Under the pieces are notes generated by a model. It ran no database searches. It was not told where the DNA came from and saw only the letters and a program-made list of their open reading frames with translations. Shown here piece by piece: positions 1 to 11,169 of a stretch of 64,000 nt of DNA; the first letter of the stretch is position 1; each line of letters begins with the position of its first letter. Source of the DNA: Anastatus disparis (lineage: Eukaryota; Arthropoda; Insecta; Hymenoptera; Eupelmidae); the NCBI GenBank assembly GCA_017163975.1, contig JAFFSR010000034.1, forward strand, positions 186,001 to 250,000, written 5' to 3'. The position numbers and the translations under genes are program-made.

Positions 1-136
1 TTTAGATCAAAACGTACATATAGTAAGGTAAGAGACACTTTTGCATTAATTAAGGTCAGTTTTTTAAATTATTTTTTGCTTTTTTGATTAATAATGAAAG
101 TTATTTATGATTTGCCTGATTATTTTGAGTAATAAT
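1..136. repeat. Left arm of an outer inverted repeat (truncated by window start)
   Basis: This arm is the reverse complement, with scattered mismatches, of 3897-4030. The matching cores are TCAAAACGTACATATAGTAA here and the complementary TACTATATGTACGTTTTGA there. The pair encloses about 3.8 kb with three MITE-like insertions. The arm runs off the window start, so the full element cannot be delimited. Confidence 0.75.
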
Positions 137-280
137 TTTCAAAAAATAGACATAAAAATTCACAACAATTATAAATTAACATATTTTGTACATTATGAAA
201 TTTCTAAGATTGTTTTCAAAAACAATTTTTGTTTACAATAGTTGGTTTAAGCGTATGATAATATTTTTTTTATAATATTA

Positions 281-1642
281 GGGGTAACCGGGGTAAATTG
301 GACCCATGGGACAAACCAGACCAGCATTACTTTATATGAATATACGTAAATATTAGAAGATTAAAACTACATAAAAAAACTTTAGCAATAAAAGTAATTC
401 AATGTAACAATTGTTACATCCGCATAATCACGGATGTACGAAAAATCATTTTTCATTTTAATTTTTTTTTAACCTTTTGTTATACATATAAATGTGCGTA
501 CGTATATATAATTATATATACGCATATACATTATGCATGCATATAAACATATTTATTTGCAGTTCTCTCCCTAAATAACATTAATAAATACATATAAGTA
601 GATAAATAAATGAATCTTTTAGTAATAAGGAATATACTGTATTAAAAAAATAAATTTAATTTCTTGTAATAGTCTTAAGAGAAAAGCAGTAAGTTCGCGC
701 GCCGTATACGCTACCTCAGCATTTTTTAGGCGTGATAAGAAGATATCTTCTGTCACCGAATGTGAGATTTTAAAGAGTTTCTCACGGCCGAACTGACCAA
801 TGGGACTCTTTAAAATTTTGACGAACTTGCATTTTATTTCTAGATTTGTACCTTTCTTGCACAGAAAAATAATTTTAATAAGTCAGTCCGCAGTTAGACC
901 TCGCAAGGGTAACACCTTTTTCGACTTGCACATAAATCAAGTGTAAAATCGTAACAATAAAAACTTGTAACTCGCGCTTTATTTCCTTCTTAAATTTAAT
1001 TACAAGCGAAATAACTTAATTTAGTCGCGCGCTTATTTTAACAAGTCAGCCCAATAAAAACGCGATTTTTATACAACTTACTGCTAGGGGAAAAAGTGTG
1101 TTAATAAAAAGAATATTTCCTATTTTATTTTCAAATAAAAATAAATAAAAATACTAACGAGGTTTCTTCCGATTTATTATTGTAAATCTGCGCGATTCAC
1201 TTATCAATAGCTTGTACAACATTTGTAATAAAATAAAATAAATATCATTTACAAAAATATACAAAAATAATCTCTGCGAACATAAGTGCCATTAATCCAG
1301 TTCCTAAATAATTAACAAACGGGCAACCAGAGAGGAGCACTGCGCCCTTCAGTGTAAAGTTTATTAAGTAGATAAACTCCTTTGCTTTCGACCACGCAGC
1401 CAGCAGTTAAGACAAGGTAAGCGATTAAGCTCCTCTATCCCGCAGTCTTTTAAAAACCAAAAATATTTAACAATACCAACAAGAAATATCCCAAACAAAC
1501 ACATGTCCGAGTAAACCTATTTAAGGTGACCGGACATAACAACAATATTAAAATCTTATTGGTCAAATAAAAATTTACTATATTTTTACATAAAGTGATG
1601 CCGGTCCGATTTCCCCGGGGTCCGATTTACCCCGATTTCCCC
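281..1642. mobile_element. 1.36 kb non-coding element with terminal inverted repeats and TA duplication
   Basis: The left end reads GGGGTAACCGGGGTAAATTG. The right end read on the other strand gives GGGGAAATCGGGGTAAATCG, so the terminal inverted repeat is about 28 bp with a few mismatches. Both ends abut TA (279-280 and 1643-1644), which fits a 2 bp TA duplication as in the Tc1/mariner group. There is no long open frame inside, so it is non-autonomous. The superfamily is an inference from the TA alone. Confidence 0.7.
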
Positions 1643-1755
1643 TACCTTCGATGTATTCAAGTTTTTAATTAATTTATTAAAAATTTTTGCATTATTAAAC
1701 CGTTTTTACATATTTAGAAACATTTTAATAATCTAATTAACGTTATCAGATCTTA

Positions 1756-2389
1756 GGGTGAAATCAGATGGAGCGGAAAATAGGCGACGGAACGTCACAG
1801 AACCTCATTTCCGCATCTTTGTATTCCGCCAACGGAGTAAAGACGACGTAATAGACATCAATTTTTATTTTGTTTAAAAAAATTATTAGTGCTTCAATAA
1901 CCTCACGTAATATTTTTAATTTGCTTTCCATAGCTGTACTTTTAATTTCAATCAAACTTTTAAATTCTATTTTGGTTAACTATTTGTTTAAACAATTTTA
2001 AAAAGTCTGTGACGCTTCTATTATCCCGTCAAATTTGTTTCCCTATATTCACATGGAGCGGAATAGAAGTTCTGTGACGTTGATTAGCAATTTTGTAATT
2101 AAAAAATAATGATGTTAATTGAAATATTTGGTTATAATAACAAACTATATTTTATTTTTGTAAAAAAAGAATCTCATTACAATAACAATAGGTGATTATT
2201 TCCAACTTTTTTAACATTTTTGTTGTTAATTTAAAATTCGCGGATACATTTGTATGCTATTTTTAACAATTTTTCAGCTACATTCTGCGCCATGTGAACA
2301 TAGGGAAAAAATTTGACGGAAAACAAGGCGACGGAATGAATGTTTTGTGACGTTCCGTCGTCTATTTTCCGCTCCATCTAATTTCACCC
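1756..2389. mobile_element. 634 bp MITE with ~50 bp inverted repeats and TTA duplication
   Basis: The ends are GGGTGAAATCAGATGGAGCG on the left and its near-complement on the right, matching over about 50 bp. TTA sits directly outside both ends (1753-1755 and 2390-2392). A 3 bp TTA/TAA duplication with GG-starting ends is the usual signature of PIF/Harbinger elements. A second inner inverted pair lies around 2040-2062 and 2290-2312 (CCCTATATTCACATGGAGCG type). No transposase is present. Apparent short reading frames here are by-products. Confidence 0.8.
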
Positions 2390-2392
2390 TTA

Positions 2393-3478
2393 TCGATAAT
2401 CGTGATCATAAAGTATATGATAAATCTATATGCAAAAAGTATACTTCTTTTATATTTCGTACGATTGACAATTTGCTCTGGTTCCAATAGATGTGAGAGG
2501 TTTTTAAGAAGTATATTTCTTATTTTTTCTCAACATTTTAAAGACAATATGAACTACATTGTAACTGATATTAGCTAAAATGAGAGCGGTGATAAGTCTT
2601 GTGAAGAATTGCACAAATGTAAATTGTGCGCTTTAGTCCAAATTAATTTACTAAAGCAATGTTAAGTTTTAAAAAGGTAAACTGTTAAATGAAAAGATTG
2701 ATGTATGAATATATAAAATACTTTAATAAGATTCAGTTGAGGAGTGACAAACGAAGCGAGATGTGTTCGCTGTGATGGTCGCAAAAGTTCTGACGTTTTA
2801 CAAAATATTTCTTAAATAGTTTCTATGGGATTTTTAGTTAAGACAAGAAAAAGGTTTTTATTGTACAGAGAAAGTTTTATAGTGAGATTAAGGATTAACG
2901 GGAAATCCCGAATGGTCAACATATGACGTTGTTTTTAATTTTTATCGGTCGCTCCGTTCGTCATAAATACATTTATTTTTATTACTAGTACAGAAAGAAG
3001 AGTGCCTCTTTGCAGAGGTTCGTGCAATGGTTCATTTATTTGTATTTGCTACATATTGAATCCTTTTTTAAATCGCGTTAACATCTTTCACACATATTTC
3101 TAAATATAAGAAAATACTAAGAAAAATATTTTAACTATAACGTTGAATACATTTGAAAATATCAATTAAATTAATACTAAGATACATTATGATTTATTTT
3201 ACATTCTTATTTATGAATTACAAATTATGAAAATATATGCTTGTACATCTTGATAACATCATTTAATTATTATTTTCCTTTAAATTTGCGAGAACGAATC
3301 ACTATTTTCTTTAACATTTGTCCATTAACTCAATCTTGTGATAGCCTTTAGTTAAATTAATGCGGTATGATTTTTTTAATGTTTTGACCGAATGACGGCA
3401 CGCGCTTGCGCAAGCGCGTGATGGATTTTCGTTACGGTTGTCATAGAAAAATTAAAATATTATTAAAGTTATAATTTC
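2393..3478. other. AT-rich intergenic stretch, no gene seen
   Basis: No reading frame with family resemblance and no clear repeat was found, apart from a perfect 22 bp palindrome at 3399-3420 and weakly complementary segments near 2742-2760 and 2945-2962 (ACGAAGCGAG versus CTCCGTTCGT). Confidence 0.5.
3399..3420. repeat. Perfect 22 bp GC-rich palindrome
   Basis: The sequence is CACGCGCTTGC followed by its exact reverse complement, with no spacer. It is conspicuous in an AT-rich neighbourhood. Nothing nearby suggests a function. Confidence 0.85.
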
Positions 3479-3481
3479 TTA

Positions 3482-3642
3482 GGCCCGAATTTATAGTCGA
3501 CACTTGGCACTCAGCACTCAGTTTACATGTAACAAACATCATTCTATCCTTATTTTTCTTATGGAAGTAGAATAAGATAGAATGATGTTTGTTACATGTA
3601 AACTGAGTGCTGAGTGCCAAGTGTCGACTATAAATTCGGGCC
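3482..3642. mobile_element. 161 bp snap-back MITE, TTA duplication
   Basis: This is an almost perfect hairpin with arms of about 75 bp around a short spacer. Its end is GGCCCGAATTTATAGTCGAC, and the direct TTA occurs at 3479-3481 and 3643-3645. The 3 bp duplication and GGCC ends suggest a PIF/Harbinger-type origin. A relative with the same ends lies at 7037-7225 and a decayed one near 7298-7402. The two ends carry CACTCAGCACTCAG-like direct heptamers. Confidence 0.85.
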
Positions 3643-3896
3643 TTAATTGGACACACTGCTAATGATAATATTATCTTAAAGCTCAAAAGACGCGCAATTC
3701 ATTGTTATGATCAAAACCAATATAAAGACAATAACTACCGATTGAATCAATTCGAAACTTATTTCAGCACCCAAAACTCATTTTCGATTTACAAAAAAAT
3801 AAAAAGATGTACAATTATGATTTTATCGAGAATCAAAGATGCAGGTGAAGCACAATCATTTTCATATTTGGGTAATCACAATATTTATAAACCGGG

Positions 3897-4030
3897 ATTA
3901 TTACTCAAAATAATCAGACAAATCATAAATAACATTCATTATTAATAAAAAACAAATAATCATTAAAAAAACTGACCTTAACTGATGTAAAAGTGTCTCT
4001 TACCTTACTATATGTACGTTTTGATTTAAA
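3897..4030. repeat. Right arm of the outer inverted repeat
   Basis: It is complementary to 1-136. Short open frames on both strands across it (about 3742-4111) are not conserved and show no domain, so I treat them as chance. Confidence 0.75.
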
Positions 4031-4302
4031 ATGAGTAAAAATTCGAATTCTATGCCAAATTTTACATGAAAAAATGTAATAGTTGAACTGTTTAAAGCTC
4101 TTTTTAAACATAGTAGAGAAATGAAATACGTTAGATTAAGTATAATGCGTATACGTGGACTAAAATCTCGTTTTGCGAAATAGGCACGGTTTAAAACGTC
4201 TTTTTCTCACTTTTTCCGAGTAAATTCTTCATTTTTTAGCATAAATTAAAGATCCAGGGGGCGGCACAACGAAAAAAAAAACATTGGTCAATAAGGGACA
4301 CC

Positions 4303-4305
<3 letters not shown>
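4031..4305. other. AT-rich flank ahead of a (TA)n tract, no gene seen
   Basis: No gene is visible. The last part, AATAAGGGACACCCTAATAT at about 4290-4309, resembles the terminal sequence of insect TA-flanked DNA transposons. No matching partner end was located, so it is left as unassigned flank. Confidence 0.4.

Positions 4306-4353
<48 letters not shown>
4306..4353. repeat. (TA)n microsatellite
   Basis: An uninterrupted TA dinucleotide tract abuts the left end of the 11 kb inverted-repeat element. A (TA)n tract also abuts its right end at about 15346-15371, so the element appears to sit inside a TA microsatellite. Confidence 0.9.
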
Positions 4354-4355
<2 letters not shown>

Positions 4356-6384
4356 CCCATTCTCTGTGAAATTAGTAGACAGAAAATTTTTTTTGCTAAA
4401 AATTTGTAAAATGCTTCTTTTTTGTATTCTGGACCACTCAGAATTCTTTTAGATATTTTTAGGGACTAGTTTCAGAGCTACAAAGCTTCAAAGTTGGGCT
4501 AAAATCATATTTTTGACATTTTTGACTATTTTCAGGCTTAAATCACTCATTTGGGTTGCATTTAAGGAATACATTACTAAGAAACTTTTTTCTTTAATGT
4601 ATTCTAGATTTTCAGAAAAAAGTTATTCCAATGTGCTAATGTAGCTATCCGCTGAGCTAAAACTATTTAAATCATTGAAATACAAGTTTTGGGTTTTCGA
4701 ACCAAGATATCTGGTCAGGGAAGATCATCGGAGTATATACATGTACAAATATTCCTTAAAAATTTCAGAGTGGTGCGGCTTCTTGTTTTTTTTAAAACAA
4801 TGCAAATCCAACTAAAAATCATGAAAAATGTGATTTTTAGCTACAGTTACTCATTTAAATGTCAACTTGCACTTATCTGTTGCAGATATCCCTTTGTAAG
4901 CATTCATAGAAATAGTTGTAAACTTAACAAATATTTAAAAATATGGAAAAATATCTTCTGAAAGGTTCAGAGTGGACCAAACCTTTGATATATGCCTATA
5001 ACTTTTTTCTAAGATGTATCAGTTACACGATCAAAAACTAAAAATGCAGTTCTACCTATATATCAGAACTTTTTGTGTTAATTCATGAGAATCTTGTTGA
5101 TTATTAGGTAATTCAAGTCCAACTGATTTCATCCACTGTGATATTCATTTCAAAATTGCACTATACTGATCTTCAACGAACTGACCAAGAGAGGCTACAA
5201 GCTTTGGGTCTCAGATCCTGCTGGAACTTTATGATGAGTTTCAGTTTGATGTAACTAAAAGAAAGCTATAGCCTCAGAGTATAACGCTGAGTAGTTTCCA
5301 AGTTAGAGCACATCACTTATGATTTTTACATTATTTTTTTACAATTTTTTACAAAAATTTGCCAACAGAATCATTATGTAAAAATCATGTTAGTTATCAT
5401 ATAAATCATTGTGTCATATTTGTAAAGTTATTTAATAATTTGTATAGAAAGTAAACTGTCAGGTAACTCGACAATTTTATTAAACTTTCTTGTTTAAAAA
5501 TTTTGCATGAAATTGAATCTGTTCGTTTATTAATAAATTATGTTAATTTCAGGTATAAAAAGAATAGCAAGAAAATAAATTACATTTAAAGACTTTTTAG
5601 TATCAAAGTGAAGAATTTTTGTTCAAGGGTTTGTTGAAAATTTTAAAAAATATGAAATAAGTCATCTGCTCTAACTTGGAAACTAAAACTTATCATAAAG
5701 TTCTAGCCAGATCTGAGACTCAAAGCTCGTAGCCCCTTCTGGTGAGATACAAAGGGACACGAGTTCAGTTATATATCACTGACAATAAGAAAAATTAAAT
5801 TAAATAATAATATATATCAATCTCTATTATATGTTGATTGTAAATATTTATTCAAATTAATTCCAAGTTTCTATACACAATTACATTCAATTATTGCTAT
5901 CATATCATGAGATTCAATGACAAATTGTCTGAAAATGTAAATTATGATAATCAATTCTCATAGAATTTTGTTTGTTACTAATATTAAAATAATAAAACAC
6001 ATTTAAAAAATATAACAAGGATTAGAATTAATGATTTTCTGAAACTAAACTTAATAATATACATCAGTATAGATACTTTAATCTTAACGAATCTCATTGA
6101 ATGGAATTTAAGTCAGTGTGTGTTATACACTGAATCTATAAAAGAATATTATCATTAACCTGTTATATACATCCATATTATAATATTATTCACCTGCGTT
6201 GTTATAAAAAGAATGCTCGTTCACCCTGGACTTATACTAATTATTACCTGTAATTGAAAAAAAATTATTACAAAGCATCAGTTTTATTATTTAAAGAAAT
6301 CTTTTTCAATTTGTGAACATGAAATAAAATAAAAACTTATCTGACTCATTGTCTTCATAGTTTAATATCCAATACAGGAACTAC
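4354..6384. repeat. Left terminal inverted repeat of the 11 kb element
   Basis: It matches 11170-15345 in inverse orientation. It contains its own sub-palindrome: about 5170-5330 pairs with about 5560-5760 (GAGAGGCTACAAGCTTTGGG type versus its complement). It preserves the unoccupied site, ATTATTAAATAAC read on the other strand near 5428-5440, of the palindrome inserted in the right arm. A 90-codon open frame at 4689-4961 recurs as its mirror at 14737-15009 only because it lies in both arms; no domain is recognisable, so it is not called a gene. Confidence 0.85.
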
Positions 6385-7036
6385 TTCCATCCACTTCATT
6401 AGTAATAGCTGCACGAATTTTTTCTATGTAACTTCCTTTTTTTATGTTTTTTTTTAAACTTCCAGAACCCGCTTCAAATGACTTACAGTTATGTCAATAT
6501 GTATAATTTTCTTGAAAATAACTTATAAATAAATCTTCTCTTAACATTTTAGGTGATTTAAAGTATATCTGAGAAAATTTATATTAGTATAATTACTTAA
6601 TTATTGGATACTGTATTATTTCAAATTAAAAATAACAAGCAATACTTACAAAGACATATTTACAATAAACGATAATTGGCTGTTATTGTTTATTTACATA
6701 TTATATTTATTTTGGGAATTTTTTTATACATTATTGATGTAAATAACGAATACCAAGATTAAAAAGCAGGCTGTTAATAACAGGGATTTTACATAATTCA
6801 CAATTACTAACAGAAATTTCTTGTCAATATAATAAATATTAAGTAAAAAACCGTATACTCGTTAGAAAGAGAAAGAATGCAATGGGACCTTTCTCTATCT
6901 TTTTTTACTTGCATATGCGCAAGTGTAATTACAAACAGATAGACAAAGGGTCTCATAGTATTCTTTCTCCTTCTACTGAGTATACAGTTCCACTTACACA
7001 CGAACCTATTGCTCGAGAAGAAAAGTTTCAGAATAA

Positions 7037-7225
7037 GGCTCGAATTTATAGTCGACACTCAACACTCAGCACTCAGATATCAACCCTCAGATCTCAAACT
7101 TCCCTTGTTTTGTATTTCCTATACATGTAGACATGTTTTTTAGGGAACACGGAACAAGGAAAGTTTGGGATCTGAGGGTTGAGATCGGAGTGCTGAGTAT
7201 TGAGTGTCGACTATAAATTCGAGCC
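7037..7225. mobile_element. 189 bp hairpin MITE related to 3482-3642
   Basis: The ends are GGCTCGAATTTATAGTCGAC and its complement, with arms of about 80 bp. The left flank is TAA and the right flank TTA. The clean common duplication is therefore only TA if the end is taken as AGGCTCG, unlike the TTA seen for the copy at 3482. Shared features are the terminal sequence and repeated ACTCAGCACTCAG motifs. Confidence 0.75.
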
Positions 7226-7297
7226 TTAGGCCCCTGTTAATACTATTATATAAAAAACTGTTTACAAACGTATATTTTAAATGATAACGGTGCATAC

Positions 7298-7402
7298 AAG
7301 TTGATACTCAGTTATTAAACATCATTTTGTCTTTATTTCTCTTATAAGAGAGTAAGTTATAATGCTGCTCGATTACTGAATGTTGATTACGAATTCGAGC
7401 CC
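7298..7402. mobile_element. Decayed copy of the GGCCCGAATTTATAG hairpin family
   Basis: It resembles the centre and right arm of the element at 3482-3642 (AACATCATTTTGTCTTTATT type, ending near ATTACGAATTCGAGCCC) but lacks a good left end. Confidence 0.5.
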
Positions 7403-7718
7403 ACGGGAGTTTTAAGACTGGTAGGTACGATCGCGCCGTTATCATTTAAAATAAATGTTTGTAAAAAGTTTTTATATAAATAGTATTAACGGTATTATTT
7501 TTTTAATTAAATTCATATAAGTTAATGTAATCATCAATATTTTATTTATGCTTTTTTTAATTTGAAAATTAAGTGAGCATTCTTTTTAATTTTATAAATA
7601 GTCGAATATTACATATCTTACAAATACTCGTGTTTATGAAATTGATGTAGATCTGTCTGATATTCGACTTCGTTTATTCACTTCTTTATAATTGATTCTA
7701 ATTATTGGTTACAAAACA

Positions 7719-10068
7719 ATGTCTAGCGAGGAAATGTCACTTGACGAAACCGAAATCGTCCATGTAGAAAAGAAAAGACGTATAGCTTATAATAGATGCA
7801 GAAAGCCATTCGCCAGTGAAGAGATTTGTTCAGCAAAGTCATTGCGTAAAATATCAGAACAAGTCTTGGAGAAATTCACTAAAAAATTTTCTTGTGAACC
7901 TCCATTAACACCTGATGATAGAATTTGTTATAAATGTAGGATAAAAATGTATACTGTCTGCGTTTCAACTGAAACATCACCATGTAATGTTCTTTATGTA
8001 AAATATTTTTACAATTTTAATATTTTTATTCGAATACTTCTTTATATCTTTTAATTGTTCTATAGATAGCATCCAAAATATAGAATCACCAGAAGATACA
8101 TCAGATATTCCAATGCTTGTAGAACAACTTTTACATGACAACGAAGATGAAGTAGAGGTTTCTGTAAAAGATTTTAAGATGTTTGTAGATTTATTAGAGA
8201 ATTTAAAGATGAAATACCACAGTACAGATACACATAAAATAGAAAAAGTCCAAATACTGACCCTGCTACCATTAACTTGGTCATATGATGAAATAAAAAA
8301 ACATTTTGGTACTACAAATTATTTGATTAACATGTCAAAAAAATTGCAAACTGAAGCAGGTCCTCTAGCAAAACCATCTATAAAAAAAGGTAATTAAAAA
8401 TATTCATAAAAAAATAATAGGTGAAAAAATGAAACATAATTTAAATAAATTTAATAGAACATTTCAATTTGTTATATAAATGAAGTACAATTAAATTTTG
8501 GCAATAATTATTAAAATAAAATATAATTGGTTGAATATTATCCTGGTAAAAATTAATATCAATTAAAAATAATTTTAGGAAATCTTGTTTCTGAAACAAC
8601 TAAGCAAAATGTAATAAATTTTTATACAAGTGAAGAAAATACCTATATATTACCTGGAAAAAAAGACTGTATTAAGTACAAGGATGAGGAGGGCAACATT
8701 GTTTATGATCAAAAACGTCTTCTGCTTTGTGCATTGAAAGAGTTGTACAGATTATTTTGTAATCAATTTTCATCTGATATTCCAATAGGATTTTCTACAT
8801 TTGCCAAATTGAAACCTAAATGTTGTGTATTAGCTGGTAGCAGTGGTACACATTCTGTATGTGTTTGTTCAATTCATCAAAATGTCAAGTTGATGATATC
8901 AGGTATTTTCAATTTATTTTCAACATTTTTTACTCGGATAAATTTTTATAATATTAATTAAAAGAAAAAAAACACTCTTGTAGGTTGTAATTTAGAAAAA
9001 ATGACAGAAGGCTATTCTCACCAGTTTAAGACATATAAAGATATTTTGCAATTTATTATTTGTAATAAAAATAAAATGTCGATGGCATACAAATGTTATT
9101 TAGGTGACTGCAACAAATGTCCTGGTGTTCAACGCTTAGAGTCTTACTTGACCATGATTTTTGATGAAAAAGAAATTGAAGAAGTTATCTATGCACAATG
9201 GGTGTTAACTCCTAGAGCCATTTTAAAAAATATTGTAGAGGACGTAAATGATTTCATTCCATCATTTTGTGATAAAATTAAAGCTTTACAGCCACATGCT
9301 TTTATTTCAATAGCACAATCTAAATATTTTAAAAAATTAAAAAATGAATTGAAAGAGGATGAAATTATGGTATGCCTAGATTTTTCAGAGAATTATGCTT
9401 TTGTTGCTTAAAACGCTCCACCTGGGTTTCACTGGAATAACGACCAGGCGACAGTATTTGTTACATATATTTATTATGTGGAACATACTCAATTATCAGG
9501 CAAAGCATTTGTAGTAATTTCAAATAATTTAAGTCACGATACTGTAGCAGTTTATACTTATCAGCAACTACTAATTCTATATTTAAAAGAAAATTTCAAA
9601 GGATTGAAAACTATTTACTATTTTACTGACGGAGCCCCTCAGCAGTTTAAGAATTTTAAAAACATTTTAAATATTTATTATCATAGTGATGATTTTGGGA
9701 TATCTGCAGAGTGGCATTTTTTTCCAACTGCACATGGTAAAGGTGCATGTGACGGAGTAGGTGGTTCTGTGAAAAGAGCTGCAGCTAAAGCAAAACTCAC
9801 ACTTCCAGCAACGCAACAAATTTTGGATGCAGTTACATTGTACAAGTGGTTGAAAAATAAAGGAAACTATACAAATGTTGATTTTGCTTACTCGCCAGAA
9901 TCAGATTACAATAAAAATTTAAAAAAACTGCAGAATCGTTTTAAAAATAGAAACAGGGTGAAAAACTTACAAAAGCAACATTTTATTAGTCCAATAGCAA
10001 ATGACAAAGTAAAATGCAAATTATTTTCTAGTTCAGTAGACTTCATTGAAGTAACAGTAATTGATTAA
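7719..10068 (+). pseudogene. Four-exon DDE-like transposon protein with one premature stop
   Basis: Exons read from splice consensus: 7719-7983, 8066-8389, 8579-8902 and 8984-10068. All three introns are GT-AG and the joined frame is 666 codons. The only break is TAA at 9409-9411 (codon 447), in frame with the sequence after it; a C-to-T change in CAA would explain it. The N-terminus is basic and has a cysteine cluster (CYKCR near residue 80). Exon 4 carries CLDFSENY (D437), a YYFTDG block (D520) and AEWHFF plus GKGACDGVGG (E547, D561). These blocks belong to a protein family I know as widely expanded, mostly 'uncharacterized', in arthropod and cnidarian genomes. A DDE-type catalytic triad D437-D520-E547 is inferred. 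ATG 7719 is the first in-frame methionine. Position inside long inverted repeats supports a transposase role. The superfamily name is uncertain. Confidence 0.75.
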
Positions 10069-10203
10069 TTATTATATCTATGTTTTTACATTTTTTTATA
10101 TCGATGTTAAATTTTTAAATATACTGTGAATAAAGAATTCAATAATCCTGTCTATATTTTAATTATAACATGCAAATTTTTTCAATATATTTAAAACCTT
10201 TAA

Positions 10204-11032
10204 CGGGTCGTCGGAGTTGTTGGAAACAATTTTTGCTTTTTTTATTGATAACTTTTTAATTTTATTATTTAAACAAATATAATGACTTGTACGCACTAGA
10301 GTATATTAAGAGAATTATTTTAGTGAAATGAGAAATCAATTGTGTTTTTTATTTTTTTATAAGATTCGAATGGAAATTAGACATAAAACTCGATAAACTC
10401 CACCTCAAAATACTATTTATTAAAAGATTGCAAGTAACTTTTTATTCCTAGTATTTTGGTAAATTTCTTTAGTTTTCCGCACTCAAGTTTAAACTCACAA
10501 ATTTTCTTACTGTAATGAAAAAATTCGATTTACCGTACCCTATTAAAAATATATACGTATTTCCAATACGTATTTTTACTACGTATCTCAATTACGTAAT
10601 AGAATTACGTAACTCCATACGTAGCTAAGTGTTCGAATTCGTGACGTGGTTCTTATACGTATTTATTTAAAAAATACTTAACTTTGATACGTTTTTCTTG
10701 TAAAAGTACGTAATTTTTAGACCTATATGCACTTAAAATATGCTAATAGAGGATACATATTTTAACTATATATAGGTCTAAAAATAACGTACTTTTACAA
10801 TAAAAATGTATCAAAGTTACGTATTTTTTAAATAAATACGTATAAAAATTATGTCACAAATTCGAACACTTGGCTACGTATGGAGTTACGTAATTCTGTT
10901 ATGTAATTATGATACGTAGTAAAAATACGTATTAGAAAAACGTATACATTTTCAATAGGGTACTGTTTGCACGTATACTTGGAATTAAAATATTTCTAGA
11001 CTATTTGAGAAGGGGGGACCTCCGTCATGCTC
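10204..11032 (-). mobile_element. TTAA-flanked element (copy C), carrying a nested MITE
   Basis: TTAA lies at both borders (10200-10203 and 11033-11036). The ends are CGGGTCGTCGGAGTTG and, inverted, GAGCATGACGGAG. It is the reverse-orientation relative of 57035-57437 and 20482-21441, sharing for example the block around GACAAGTCATTATATTTG. Removing the nested MITE and its TA duplication leaves about 404 bp, against 403 bp for the copy at 57 kb. A TTAA duplication is typical of piggyBac and Kolobok types; no transposase is present. Confidence 0.8.
10538..10960. mobile_element. 423 bp foldback MITE rich in TACGTA, TA duplication
   Basis: Ends are CCCTATTAAAAAT and ATTTTCAATAGGG, each abutting TA (10536-10537, 10961-10962). 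The two arms of roughly 200 bp pair almost end to end. TACGTA or near variants recur many times in both arms. It is nested in the TTAA element at 10204-11032. Confidence 0.8.
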
Positions 11033-11169
11033 TTAAGGAAAAATGTTTAAATTTGTGAATTTAGTTCATTTTTTATTATATAGACAATATTTATTCAATA
11101 TAATTATACTTATATTATTTATTAAAAATTTCATTTTCATCTTCAATTTTATGATTCTTACCTTACCTA

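Larger units (their letters stand above)
6385..7690. other. AT-rich 5' flank of the DDE-like gene
   Basis: Non-coding apart from the hairpin MITE at 7037-7225 and its decayed relative near 7298-7402. No clear promoter motif could be assigned to the gene that starts at 7719. Confidence 0.5.

Noticed and set aside
4689..4961. 90-codon frame repeated almost identically at 14737-15009 on the other strand
   Set aside because: The duplication is explained by the long inverted repeat; no domain, no codon-level sign of constraint visible.
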